From NCBI GenBank assembly GCA_903834465.1, contig CAILJB010000010.1, forward strand, positions 1 to 64,000: 64,000 nt of DNA, read 5' to 3'. The notes beneath the pieces were generated by a model, which was not told where the DNA came from, ran no database searches, and saw only the letters and a program-made list of their open reading frames with translations. Position numbers and translations under genes: made by a program. Of the stretch, positions 18,042-26,301 are shown in pieces (position 1 is the first letter of the stretch; each line of letters opens with the position of its first letter). Origin of the DNA: an uncultured Pseudomonadota bacterium. Its GTDB lineage: Bacteria > Pseudomonadota > Gammaproteobacteria > Methylococcales > Methylomonadaceae.

Positions 18042-20879
18042 ATGTTTGAATCCGAATTATCTCGTTTACCTGAATCGGTCCGCGCCACTGTTGATTTAAT
18101 ACTGTGGTCAGAACGATTAGCCGTATTTACGTTACCCGCTGATTTTGAAAGTGCGAGGGTGAAAGTGTGGGCAGCCAGTGAATTTGTGGCACAACATTGC
18201 GAACATCGTCCTGAAATTTTGCTCGATTTAATCCAATCAGGCGATTTGTTCACAACATATAGCGAAACCACTTACCGTCAAAAATTAGCGCAAAAATCGA
18301 TTGAAACCGAAGTGGATTTGATGATGACGCTACGCCATTTTCGCCGTGATGAAATGATACGTTTAGCATGGCGTGACATTGCGGATTGGGAAGAGCTGAC
18401 ACAAACATTGCGAGAATTATCGTGGCTTGCGGATGCGTGCATTCAAACAGCATTAGATTTTCTTTATAAGCAAGCCTGCTTAAAACGTGGCACGCCGGTT
18501 TTATCTGACGGCACACCACAGCAAATCGTCGTATTAGGCATGGGGAAATTAGGCGCGTTTGAATTGAATTATTCGTCTGATATTGATTTAATTTTTGCTT
18601 ATGCTGAAGATGGCGTATTGTCTGATCGTAAAGAAACGAGTTACAGCGAATTTTTTACCAAATTGTGTCAAAGTTTAGTGCGTGTGTTAGACGAAATTAC
18701 GGCGGACGGTTTTGTGTTTCGTACCGATATTCGTTTGCGTCCTTATGGTGACAGTGGTGCGATAATCATGACTTTTGATGGTATGGAACATTATTATCAA
18801 ACTCAAGCACGGGAATGGGAACGTTACGCGATGATTAAAGCACGGCAAGTCGCTGGCGATTTTGAGCAAGGCAAAGTGTTAATGTCGATGCTTCGTGCGT
18901 TTGTGTATCGCCGATATTTGGATTACGGTGCATTTGAAGAATTGCGCTCACTCAAAACGCAAATTAGCCAAGAATTACGTCGTAAAGATCGTGTTGATAA
19001 TGTGAAATTAGGACGTGGCGGCATTCGAGAAATTGAATTTATTGGACAAGCGTTTCAATTGATTCGCGGCGGCAACGAGAAAAGTTTGCAAACGCGCGGT
19101 ATTTTAGACGTGCTGCAACGGCTTTCAGAATTAGAATTACTCAATTCCGAAGACGCTCAACAATTAACGCACTCGTACCATTTTCTGCGGCGCGTCGAAA
19201 ATCGTATTCAACAATTTCAAGATAAACAGACGCACGATTTACCAACTAGCGACAGTCAGCGGCAAATTATGGCGCATATATTAGGTTATGCAAATTGGGA
19301 GGATTTTTTACTTGAATTAAATGCCGTGCGAGACAGCGTTCACAGCGTGTTTGATGCTGTTTTTTCGGTATCAAAACAAGAGGAGATCGAACAATTAAGC
19401 CAAAAAATTTGGTTAGGCATCGCCGATAAAAAGGAATTGCTCGAAAATTTGCGCGAATACGGTTTTAAAAATCCGACGGAAAGTTGGGCAGCTATTCTGG
19501 AATTTAAAAATGCGGCGGCGATTCGACGTTTAAGTAATAAAGGTTTAGGCGTAATCAATCGTCTGATGCCACAAGTGATTGCGACATTGCAAACGGTTTC
19601 AAATCCTGACGAAACATTAAAGCGTTTGTTGAATTTGTTTGCCTCCGTGGCGGGACGGAATGTGTATTTAGCATTGCTCGCCGAAAATCCCCCCGCGTTG
19701 GCGCAGTTATTACGTTTAGCGTCAGAGAGTGCGTGGATTGGTGATTATTTAGCACGTTATCCGATTTTATTTGATGAATTACTCGACACACGCTCGCTTT
19801 ACGAACCGTTGCACAAAGCGGATTTAAACGCGCAATTAAACCATCTTATGGCGCGAATTGACGACAAAGACCTCGAAGCGTTAATGATTGCGTTACGGCA
19901 GTTTAAACACGTGAATGTGCTACGGATTGCCGCCGCAGACATTATGGGTGTGATTTCACTGATGGTGGTGAGCGATTATTTAACGTATTTGGCTGAAAGT
20001 ATTGTTGAGTGCGTTGTTAAACGTTCGTGGGCAATGATGGTTGAAAAACATGGTTATCCGCCCGAATGCGATGACGTACAGATAAAATTTGCCGTTATTG
20101 GTTTTGGAAAACTCGGCGGATTGGAGCTGAGTTATAGTTCGGACTTAGATATGGTGTTTGTTTTCGATTGCGTCGATGGTAACGCCATGACAAATGGTGA
20201 AAAACCGTTATCATGTTCGCAATTCTACGCGCGTTTAGGGCAAAAAATTCGCCACATTTTAGATACAAAATTACTTGCTGGTGAATTGTACGAAGTCGAT
20301 ATGCGTTTGCGTCCGCATGGTGATTCAGGGGCATTGGTCACGCATATCAAAACGTATGAACCGTATTTGCGCGAACACGCTTGGACATGGGAATTACAAG
20401 CCTTGGTGCGAAGCCGTTTTATTGCCGGTGACGTGACGTTGCAACAATCGTTTGAGATGATACGCCAGCGCGTGTTGAGTTTGCCGCGCAATGTTGCAAC
20501 ATTAAAAAATGAAGTCCGCGAGATGCGCGAAAAAATGCGTGAAACGTTAGCCACAAAAGCCGCTGAAAAATTCGATTTAAAACAAAGTACCGGCGGGATT
20601 GTGGATATTGAATTTATGGTGCAGTTTGGTGTGTTGGCTCACGCAGCAACCTCAACAGAATTAACTCAATACACAGACAACGTGCGTTTATTAGCCAATT
20701 TGCAAACGCAGGGATTTATTTCCGAAAATGAGGCAAAAATTTTAACGACCGCTTATTGTGCTTATCGCGATGCCGGACACAAGCGCGTTCTACAAGGTAA
20801 TAAAGCTATTACAACTGCACAAGAGTTTGTCGAATTGCGTGAGCAAGTCACGCATATTTGGCAGGTAATCTTCAATTAA
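18042..20879 (+). CDS. glnE: bifunctional glutamine synthetase adenylyltransferase/adenylyl-removing enzyme
   Basis: A 945-residue protein, essentially the E. coli length of 946, that adenylylates and deadenylylates glutamine synthetase according to nitrogen status through PII. Two nucleotidyltransferase domains are visible. The N-terminal deadenylylation domain has GMGKLGAFELNYSSDIDLIF and the C-terminal adenylylation domain has GFGKLGGLELSYSSDLDMVF, each with the DxD metal pair. Each is followed by an RLRPxGDSG motif and a helical linker (RGGIREIEF and TGGIVDIEF). The ATG at 18042 is chosen; an in-frame ATG at 17982 overlaps the previous gene and adds 20 unrelated residues. Confidence 0.97.
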   Translation: MFESELSRLPESVRATVDLILWSERLAVFTLPADFESARVKVWAASEFVAQHCEHRPEILLDLIQSGDLFTTYSETTYRQKLAQKSIETEVDLMMTLRHFRRDEMIRLAWRDIADWEELTQTLRELSWLADACIQTALDFLYKQACLKRGTPVLSDGTPQQIVVLGMGKLGAFELNYSSDIDLIFAYAEDGVLSDRKETSYSEFFTKLCQSLVRVLDEITADGFVFRTDIRLRPYGDSGAIIMTFDGMEHYYQTQAREWERYAMIKARQVAGDFEQGKVLMSMLRAFVYRRYLDYGAFEELRSLKTQISQELRRKDRVDNVKLGRGGIREIEFIGQAFQLIRGGNEKSLQTRGILDVLQRLSELELLNSEDAQQLTHSYHFLRRVENRIQQFQDKQTHDLPTSDSQRQIMAHILGYANWEDFLLELNAVRDSVHSVFDAVFSVSKQEEIEQLSQKIWLGIADKKELLENLREYGFKNPTESWAAILEFKNAAAIRRLSNKGLGVINRLMPQVIATLQTVSNPDETLKRLLNLFASVAGRNVYLALLAENPPALAQLLRLASESAWIGDYLARYPILFDELLDTRSLYEPLHKADLNAQLNHLMARIDDKDLEALMIALRQFKHVNVLRIAAADIMGVISLMVVSDYLTYLAESIVECVVKRSWAMMVEKHGYPPECDDVQIKFAVIGFGKLGGLELSYSSDLDMVFVFDCVDGNAMTNGEKPLSCSQFYARLGQKIRHILDTKLLAGELYEVDMRLRPHGDSGALVTHIKTYEPYLREHAWTWELQALVRSRFIAGDVTLQQSFEMIRQRVLSLPRNVATLKNEVREMREKMRETLATKAAEKFDLKQSTGGIVDIEFMVQFGVLAHAATSTELTQYTDNVRLLANLQTQGFISENEAKILTTAYCAYRDAGHKRVLQGNKAITTAQEFVELREQVTHIWQVIFN

Positions 20880-20891
20880 CCCTAAAAAATT

Positions 20892-21659
20892 ATGACCACT
20901 ATTTCATTACCGCTTTTAGAACGCATTATTCGAGATGCCGGCACGATTGCTTTAACGCATTTTCGAGATTTAAAACATTTAACCGTTGATAAAAAAAGCC
21001 CGCGTGATTTTGTCACGGCAGCAGATTTAGCGGTCGAGCAATTTTTGAAAGTTAAACTCAGCGAACATTATCCACAATACGGTTTTTGGGGCGAAGAAGG
21101 TGGACAATCGGAAAATCAAACGAATCGTTGGATTGTTGACCCGATTGATGGCACGCATTCGTTTTCGCGGGGACAATATTACTGGTCAATTAGCGTCGCG
21201 TTAGAAATTGACGGCGAAATCGTGGCTGGAGCTGTTTATGCACCGGCATTAGACGATTATTATTGCGCTGCAAAAAGTGAAGGTGCGTGGCGAAATGGCA
21301 AATCGATTCGTGTTTCTGATTTAGAAAATTTAGATGAAGCGATGATTGGCACCGGATTCGCCTGTTTACGCTCGTATTTAGAACATAATAATTTAGAACG
21401 TTTTTGCCGTATTGCTCAAGCTACGACAGGACAACGACGTTTAGGTTCAGCGGCGGTTGATATTTGTTTAGTGGCTGACGGACAACTCGATGCGTTTTGG
21501 GAACAAGAATTAAATTTATACGATGTCGCGGCGGGGGCGTTAATCGCTCAAGAAGCGGGTGCAACTGTAACCGATTTTCAAGGAAATATCGGAATCTTTC
21601 CTAAACAGATTCTGGTTACAAACGGAAAAATCCTTAACCAATTATTACCACTTATGTGA
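20892..21659 (+). CDS. inositol monophosphatase family phosphatase, histidinol-phosphatase-like
   Basis: A 255-residue magnesium-dependent phosphatase of the FIG superfamily. Metal-binding residues are seen in FWGEEGG (about residue 66), WIVDPIDGTHSF (about residue 82) and the C-terminal LNLYDVAAGALIAQEAGA. The variant THSFSRG, in place of the inositol phosphatase TxNFxHG, and the compact size resemble HisN-type histidinol-phosphate phosphatases. Substrates across this family are hard to call from sequence, and inositol-phosphate or 3'-phosphoadenosine phosphate activity remains possible. The gene starts 12 bases after glnE, so it is probably in the same operon. Confidence 0.8.
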   Translation: MTTISLPLLERIIRDAGTIALTHFRDLKHLTVDKKSPRDFVTAADLAVEQFLKVKLSEHYPQYGFWGEEGGQSENQTNRWIVDPIDGTHSFSRGQYYWSISVALEIDGEIVAGAVYAPALDDYYCAAKSEGAWRNGKSIRVSDLENLDEAMIGTGFACLRSYLEHNNLERFCRIAQATTGQRRLGSAAVDICLVADGQLDAFWEQELNLYDVAAGALIAQEAGATVTDFQGNIGIFPKQILVTNGKILNQLLPLM

Positions 21660-21702
21660 TAATTCGCCCCGTTTTATAACCCTTAGTTTGAGTGAGTAAT
21701 GT

Positions 21703-22068
21703 ATGTCTAAAAAAGTTTTGGTTGTTGATGATAGTAAAATTTCAAGAATGTTTATTCGTCAACACATTAGTGCAGCACATCCTGATTGGGTGTTAAGTGA
21801 AGCGACGACTGGCGAAGAAGCCATCACCATGATTGATGCAGAGCAACCCGATTACTGCACCATGGACATCAATATGCCCGGTATGTTGGGAACCGATGCA
21901 GCAAAAGAAATTTTGGCAAAATATCCAAATATTCGTCTTGTCATTTTTTCTGCAAACGTACAAGAAAGTTATCAAGAACAGGCGCGTGCGTTAGGAACGA
22001 TTTTGGTTTCTAAACCCGTTAATCCTCAGTCCATTGCACAAGCTCTAAATTATTTTACGGGCGAGTAA
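21703..22068 (+). CDS. single-domain response regulator, CheY-like
   Basis: A 121-residue receiver domain without an output domain. The acidic pair DD and following DSKISRMFIR are at the N-terminus. The phosphoacceptor lies in TMDINMPGMLG, the switch Ser in VIFSANVQ, and the conserved Lys in LVSKPVNP. It is followed 5 bases later by a CheC-like gene, so the pair probably forms a regulator/phosphatase unit. It is distinct from the chemotaxis-cluster CheY at 51683-52051. Confidence 0.88.
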   Translation: MSKKVLVVDDSKISRMFIRQHISAAHPDWVLSEATTGEEAITMIDAEQPDYCTMDINMPGMLGTDAAKEILAKYPNIRLVIFSANVQESYQEQARALGTILVSKPVNPQSIAQALNYFTGE

Positions 22069-22073
22069 AACAG

Positions 22074-22676
22074 ATGAATTTAAGTGAACTTCATTTTGAT
22101 GCGTTAAGCAAAATCATCAAGATTGGTACGGAATGCGCTGCACAAGGTTTGAGTGATGTTATTGGTGAATCCGTACAATCTTCTACGCCACATGTTGAAT
22201 TGATTAAATTAGGAAATGTAAGTGCGCCCGCTTTACATTTGAATGCTGAAAAATTTGGTGTTGTGTCAGAAGAATTTTGCGGAGCATTTAATGCGGAATT
22301 GTTGATGTTATTTACTGCCGAAAATGCGTTACACATTGTGCAAAACATGATGGGCGAAGAAATGGACATCGACATGGTTCGCGAAGTTGAGCATGAAGCG
22401 ATGGGCGAATTGGGCAACATTATGATTAACGCTTATCTCTCGTCAATCGCTGACGCATTACACATCCCAATTGAAAGTTCACTGCCGCGTTATGCCGTTA
22501 AATCCTGCGAAGAAGTTGTTGATTATATTCAACAAGCTAAAATTAAAGAATTTCTTTTAGCCTCGCACATTAATTTAGTCGTTAAAGAACAACCTGTAGA
22601 AGGAAAATTGTTTCTTTTGATTGATTCAAATTCAATCAGTAATGTGATTGACGAAATCAATCAATTTATTGGATAG
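22074..22676 (+). CDS. CheC-like chemotaxis phosphatase with one intact active helix
   Basis: A 200-residue CheC/CheX/FliY family protein. These proteins dephosphorylate CheY through ExxN helices. The second helix is intact: ELGN followed by exactly 22 residues and then Pro (the ExxNx22P family pattern, around residues 108-135). In the first half the equivalent positions read K-IG-T (SKIIKIGTECAAQGLS), so that site has lost the Glu and Asn. The protein is therefore CheX/CheC-like with a single working site. It is directly downstream of a CheY-like gene that is the probable substrate. A bidirectional terminator follows. Confidence 0.8.
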   Translation: MNLSELHFDALSKIIKIGTECAAQGLSDVIGESVQSSTPHVELIKLGNVSAPALHLNAEKFGVVSEEFCGAFNAELLMLFTAENALHIVQNMMGEEMDIDMVREVEHEAMGELGNIMINAYLSSIADALHIPIESSLPRYAVKSCEEVVDYIQQAKIKEFLLASHINLVVKEQPVEGKLFLLIDSNSISNVIDEINQFIG

Positions 22677-22680
22677 TTAA

Positions 22681-22712
22681 AAGCCCCATAAGATTTTTTC
22701 ATGGGGCTTCTT
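22681..22712. terminator. bidirectional terminator between cheC-like and DUF934 genes
   Basis: A 9-bp perfect stem (AAGCCCCAT/ATGGGGCTT) around an 11-base loop. It lies 4 bases after the cheC-like stop and 10 bases from the convergent DUF934 stop, and can serve both. Confidence 0.8.
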
Positions 22713-22722
22713 AAATCTTAAC

Positions 22723-23154
22723 TTACTGATAAAAAACCGTAAAATCGTTCAGTGTAGCTTGGGTTTGTGGCAAATTTACCGCGCTAAACGCATTTACGCC
22801 TACTCGTGATAGATAAAACGCTTGGTCTGCTAAATAAGAACCCAGCGCTCGAATTTCCCCTTGATAATCATAGCGATTTCGCAATAAATACGCTTGCGAA
22901 AAACTGCGACCATCGGCAAAATCAGAAAAATCTAATTCCACCAACGCCAATTGAGACAAGTCGGCAACTAAGTCAGTCACATCATCAGCTGGTGAAATTC
23001 GTACACCCAAATTTCCTTCACGCGCCACTAATTGCGTTTTTTCTTGTTTCCAACGATTTAATGACACACTGATATTACCTGCTATCACCGGCGCGTCATC
23101 GGACAAATATGTCCAGTGGTTATCGATAATTTGTTTGTTTTTAATGATTTGCAT
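22723..23154 (-). CDS. DUF934 family protein linked to sulfite reductase
   Basis: A 143-residue protein of the DUF934 family, recognised by the segment LALVELDFSDFADGRSFSQA followed by LRNRYDYQGEIRALG. These proteins are almost always encoded next to nitrite/sulfite reductase or cysH genes, and their biochemical role is not established. The start lies 14 bases inside the cysI reading frame, so translation is coupled. No cofactor-binding motif is visible. Assimilatory sulfate reduction is the likely context. Confidence 0.85.
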   Translation of the reverse strand: MQIIKNKQIIDNHWTYLSDDAPVIAGNISVSLNRWKQEKTQLVAREGNLGVRISPADDVTDLVADLSQLALVELDFSDFADGRSFSQAYLLRNRYDYQGEIRALGSYLADQAFYLSRVGVNAFSAVNLPQTQATLNDFTVFYQ

Positions 23155-24793
23155 AAACTTTCTCCTTGAAAGGTTCGATTCCCACGCGCTTAACGGTTTC
23201 TAAAAAGGTTTCTTCATCCAGACGTTGTTGAACATACACGTCTAAAATAATTCCCACAGCCTGCGCGATTTCATTTTTAGGAATGGAAGGTCCTAAACGT
23301 TCGCCAATTACCGCTTCATTAGATGACGAACCGCCCAATGTGAGCTGATACCATTCCACGCCTTTTTTATCGACCCCTAAAATACCAATGTGTCCCACAC
23401 TTTGATGAGCGCAACCATTCATACATCCCGACATGTTGATATTTACATCACCAATATCATGTAAATAATCCATGTTATCCAAAATTTCGTTGATTTCTTT
23501 AGCAATACCAATCGAACCCGCGTTGGCAAGCGAACAGAAATCTAAACCTGGACAGCAAATCATGTCCGTTGCTGCTCCAATATTTGGCGTGGCTAATTTT
23601 GCGGCATTCAACAATTGCCACAACTGGAATAAATCCGCTTGTTTTACATCGGCAAAAACTAAATTTTGGCGATGCGTACTACGTACTTCACCAAAACTGT
23701 AACGAACGGCTAAATCTGCAATGGTGTCTAATTGTTCTGCCGTTAAATCACCAGGCGGGCTATCTGGCGATTTTAGCGATAAGAACACGATACGATAACC
23801 GACCATTTTATGTTCAACAGTATTCTTCTCTACCCATTTGGCAAAAGTTTTATTTTCGTTTTGATATTGCTCAAAAGTTGTATTCTGTGCGGCTTTTTTA
23901 TCATAATGAAATGGTGTGAAATGCGCTTTCATCGCCGTGAAACGTTCTCCGCTCACTTCCAACTTATCACGAATCAACGCCCATTCTTTATCGACTAATC
24001 CTGAAAATTCTTCCAAGCCCGTTTCTTTTACTAGAATTTTGATACGCGCTTTATATTTATTATCACGTCGTCCGAATAAATTATAAATCCGTAACGTTGC
24101 TTCTAAATAAGACAGAATATGTTTTTTCGCTAAAAACGGTTTAATGACTTGTCCGATAATCGGCGTACGTCCTAAACCACCGCCCACTAACACTCTAAAA
24201 CCAATTTCACCTGCGTCATTTTTGACCAAATGCAAACCAATATCGTGAAATTGGGTTGCTGCTCTGTCAGTTAGCGAACCGCTCACTGCAATTTTGAATT
24301 TACGCGGCAGATAATCAAATTCAGGATGCAACGTTGTCCATTGACGAATCAATTCGCAATACGGGCGCGAATCTTCGATTTCATCGACGCTCACACCTGC
24401 TAAATGGTCGCTGGTGGTGTTACGCATACAATTACCGCTGGTTTGAATCGCGTGCATTTGTACTTCTGCGAGTTCTGCCAAAATATCAGGAATTTGTTCT
24501 AATTTTGGCCAGTTGTATTGCACATTTTGGCGCGTGGTGAAATGGCAATAATTATGGTCATACGTTCTAGCAATGTGCGCGAGTTTATGCAATTGTTTTG
24601 CATTAAGTACGCCGTAAGGAATTGCCACACGCAACATAGGTCCATGCGTTTGAATATAGACACCATTTCTTAAACGCAATGCACGATAGCCGTCTTCAGA
24701 AATTTCGCCGTTTAAAAACTGTTCTGTTTGTCGCCTAAATTGTGCGACTCGTTCTTCAATAAGAATTTGATCGTTGTGATTATATTGGTACAT
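23141..24793 (-). CDS. cysI: assimilatory nitrite/sulfite reductase hemoprotein
   Basis: A 550-residue siroheme/[4Fe-4S] reductase. Two ferredoxin-like half-domains and two siroheme domains are recognisable. TSGNCMRNTTSD and TTRQNVQYNW lie in the first half. The cluster-binding cysteines appear as CPGLDFC and CMNGC around residues 413-460, with the bridging cysteine in the latter. Reaction: six-electron reduction of sulfite to sulfide (or nitrite to ammonia). No flavoprotein CysJ subunit is adjacent, and association with DUF934 is typical of ferredoxin- or NAD(P)H-linked assimilatory enzymes. The next gene upstream lies after 183 bases on the same strand, so this is probably a two-gene operon. 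Confidence 0.9.
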   Translation of the reverse strand: MYQYNHNDQILIEERVAQFRRQTEQFLNGEISEDGYRALRLRNGVYIQTHGPMLRVAIPYGVLNAKQLHKLAHIARTYDHNYCHFTTRQNVQYNWPKLEQIPDILAELAEVQMHAIQTSGNCMRNTTSDHLAGVSVDEIEDSRPYCELIRQWTTLHPEFDYLPRKFKIAVSGSLTDRAATQFHDIGLHLVKNDAGEIGFRVLVGGGLGRTPIIGQVIKPFLAKKHILSYLEATLRIYNLFGRRDNKYKARIKILVKETGLEEFSGLVDKEWALIRDKLEVSGERFTAMKAHFTPFHYDKKAAQNTTFEQYQNENKTFAKWVEKNTVEHKMVGYRIVFLSLKSPDSPPGDLTAEQLDTIADLAVRYSFGEVRSTHRQNLVFADVKQADLFQLWQLLNAAKLATPNIGAATDMICCPGLDFCSLANAGSIGIAKEINEILDNMDYLHDIGDVNINMSGCMNGCAHQSVGHIGILGVDKKGVEWYQLTLGGSSSNEAVIGERLGPSIPKNEIAQAVGIILDVYVQQRLDEETFLETVKRVGIEPFKEKVYANH

Positions 24794-24921
24794 AAAGAAT
24801 GATTTTCAGAGCCTAAAAAAGGCGGTAAAAGTGAGTCGCAATCATATAGTACACGCCATAAAATGACAAAACTTATTGGCTGGTATTTTTTATGGGGCGA
24901 TTTTTTAATCTTTTTAAATGA

Positions 24922-24957
24922 TAAAACCCGTTTGGTAAATCACTAAACGGGATTTTA
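24922..24957 (-). terminator. terminator after the toxin-antitoxin pair
   Basis: An inverted repeat (TAAAACCCGTTT with AAACGGGATTTTA, nearly perfect) around a 12-base loop lies 20 bases past the antitoxin stop. On the minus strand the stem ends in TTTTA followed by AT-rich sequence. Confidence 0.65.
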
Positions 24958-24976
24958 CGGTTAAAAAACTAATTTA

Positions 24977-25288
24977 TCATTGCGCTATTTCAAGTTCTGA
25001 AAGCAGATTAGGGTATTTATCGATTATTTTTAGTAAACATATTGCCGCTCCAGATGGTTTAGAGCGTCCTTGTTCCCAATCACGCAATGTTGCTGCCGGC
25101 GTATTGATTGCGTTTGAAAAACGTTGTTGTGATAACTTCAATTTCGTGCGGACTTGGCGAATTAAAATTTGTTCAGGTGTATGCACGAGACCGATGCCAT
25201 TTTGCATTTCTACCAAACCTTGCCGTAAATCATCAAGCGGCATTCCCGCATCTGCTTCAATGGCTTGTGCTATTTTTTCAATGTCCAT
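24977..25288 (-). CDS. XRE-family antitoxin/regulator
   Basis: A 103-residue protein with a helix-turn-helix of the XRE class in its second half (LKLSQQRFSNAINTPAATLRDWEQGRSKPSG). The N-terminal half, with IRQVRTKLKLSQ preceded by a short helical segment, fits the NadS/HigA group. Such proteins bind the partner toxin and repress their own promoter. The start codon directly follows the toxin stop codon with no gap, so the two are translated together. The order toxin-then-antitoxin is the HigBA type. Confidence 0.8.
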   Translation of the reverse strand: MDIEKIAQAIEADAGMPLDDLRQGLVEMQNGIGLVHTPEQILIRQVRTKLKLSQQRFSNAINTPAATLRDWEQGRSKPSGAAICLLKIIDKYPNLLSELEIAQ

Positions 25289-25570
25289 TTAAGTCGCCTT
25301 TTTAATATTTTTCTGTTCTGATTTTTGATACATCGTAATCAAAACGATTTCCTCGCGCTCGGTTAAATTAAAATAAATCACGCGAACACCACCGCGTTTA
25401 CCTTTTCCTGTTATTGCCCAACGTATCTTTCTCGCACCTTCTGCATTTGGAATCACGTCGCCAGCAAATGGATTTTGTGCAATCCAATCAATGAATGCTA
25501 AACGCTCATCTTCTGTCCAACAATAGGCGGCTTGTTTTTGAAATGTTGGGGTTTCGATAACGGTTTTCAT
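25289..25570 (-). CDS. RelE/HigB-type toxin
   Basis: A 93-residue basic protein of the RelE/ParE superfamily. The fold is suggested by FIDWIAQNPFAGDVIPNAEGARKIRWA, then GKRGGVRVIYF and the strand IVLITMYQKSEQKNI. Members cleave mRNA on the ribosome. The basic residues KIRW, KRGGVR and the C-terminal Lys are in the expected places. The ATG at 25570 is preferred over in-frame starts at 25579 and 25594, which lie in or upstream of a TATAAT. No ribosome-binding site precedes it, and the -10 element ends 7 bases away, so the message may be leaderless. Confidence 0.8.
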   Translation of the reverse strand: MKTVIETPTFQKQAAYCWTEDERLAFIDWIAQNPFAGDVIPNAEGARKIRWAITGKGKRGGVRVIYFNLTEREEIVLITMYQKSEQKNIKKAT

Positions 25571-25577
25571 GCGTGAC

Positions 25578-25583
25578 ATTATA
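25578..25583 (-). promoter_or_regulatory. -10 element for the toxin-antitoxin operon
   Basis: Read on the minus strand this is TATAAT, followed by 7 bases and then the toxin ATG. A transcript started at the usual distance would begin at or next to the start codon. No recognisable -35 hexamer is seen. Confidence 0.4.
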
Positions 25584-25619
25584 CTGGTTATCAATCAGTA
25601 GTCGTGCCATAAATAACTT

Positions 25620-25648
25620 TTGACAAATAGACTTTGGCAAATTACTGT
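25620..25648 (+). promoter_or_regulatory. promoter candidate for the HEAT-like gene
   Basis: A perfect TTGACA at 25620-25625 is followed 17 bases later by TACTGT, a weak -10 (3/6). It lies 27-55 bases upstream of the ATG at 25675. Confidence 0.4.
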
Positions 25649-25674
25649 TGCACAAAACAATTTGGGTAATTTTG

Positions 25675-26115
25675 ATGAATAATAAATTTGAAAATGCAAT
25701 CCCTGAAAATATAGAAGCTTTAAAAAAACAGGCAAACGATAAAACAAGTTATCAAAATCGATTAAATGCCGTTGATGAACTTGGAAAATACAAGTGCCTG
25801 CAATCAAAAGACATCCTATGGAGATTGATGATAAATGACAAAGTTCATTCTGTTCAACACCGAGCTTTTATCAAATTACAAGCATTTGGTGAAGATGTTA
25901 AGTTACCAAGAAATAAGAAAGGTCATTTAATAAAAGACATAAATAAAATACTTTTAAAAGTGAAAAACAAATTGAATCCTAATTTCTCTGCTACTGAATT
26001 CAATCAAAAATTTCAGGAATTATATCCCGAGGCATTTGATGTTTATAAATATGAAAAGAAAGCTGGTTTTGATAAGTGTGTTGAAAATGTTTTAGCTTCG
26101 TCACCTAAAAAGTAG
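25675..26115 (+). CDS. small HEAT-repeat-like protein of unknown function
   Basis: A 146-residue, lysine-rich cytoplasmic protein. The central part (RLNAVDELGKYKCLQSKDILWRLMINDKVHSVQHRAFIKLQAFG) has the helix-pair spacing of HEAT repeats, with the pattern 'element no longer matches, re-check neighbours' typical of small HEAT-like accessory proteins. The C-terminal half contains LNPNFSATEFNQKFQELYPEAFDVYKYE. I do not recognise a named family. Base composition is more AT-rich than its neighbours, and it lies beside a toxin-antitoxin pair, so it may belong to a small acquired segment. The ATG at 25675 is chosen over an in-frame ATG at 25648. Confidence 0.6.
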   Translation: MNNKFENAIPENIEALKKQANDKTSYQNRLNAVDELGKYKCLQSKDILWRLMINDKVHSVQHRAFIKLQAFGEDVKLPRNKKGHLIKDINKILLKVKNKLNPNFSATEFNQKFQELYPEAFDVYKYEKKAGFDKCVENVLASSPKK

Positions 26116-26118
26116 TTA

Positions 26119-26149
26119 TAAAAAGGCAGATTAAAAATCTGCCTTTTTT
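26119..26149 (+). terminator. rho-independent terminator after the HEAT-like gene
   Basis: A 13-bp stem (AAAAGGCAGATT with AATCTGCCTTTT) and a 3-5 base loop followed by a T run, 4 bases after the stop codon. The A run on the other side makes it usable in both directions. Confidence 0.88.
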
Positions 26150-26301
26150 ATGTAGGTAATTTTTCGAATCAAACTCAATTTCAAAGCCCGCAACAGGCGT
26201 AATCCTGTCACTCCCACCATAAAATGCTAAAATACACCGGTTTGGTGATAACATAATCACTTGATGTATATTTAATTTTTAATAATAAAAGTGGAGGGTA
26301 T

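Noticed and set aside
24977-26115. Mobile island around the toxin-antitoxin and HEAT-like genes
   Set aside because: No integrase, transposase, terminal repeats or target duplication was seen. The somewhat higher AT content alone is weak evidence.
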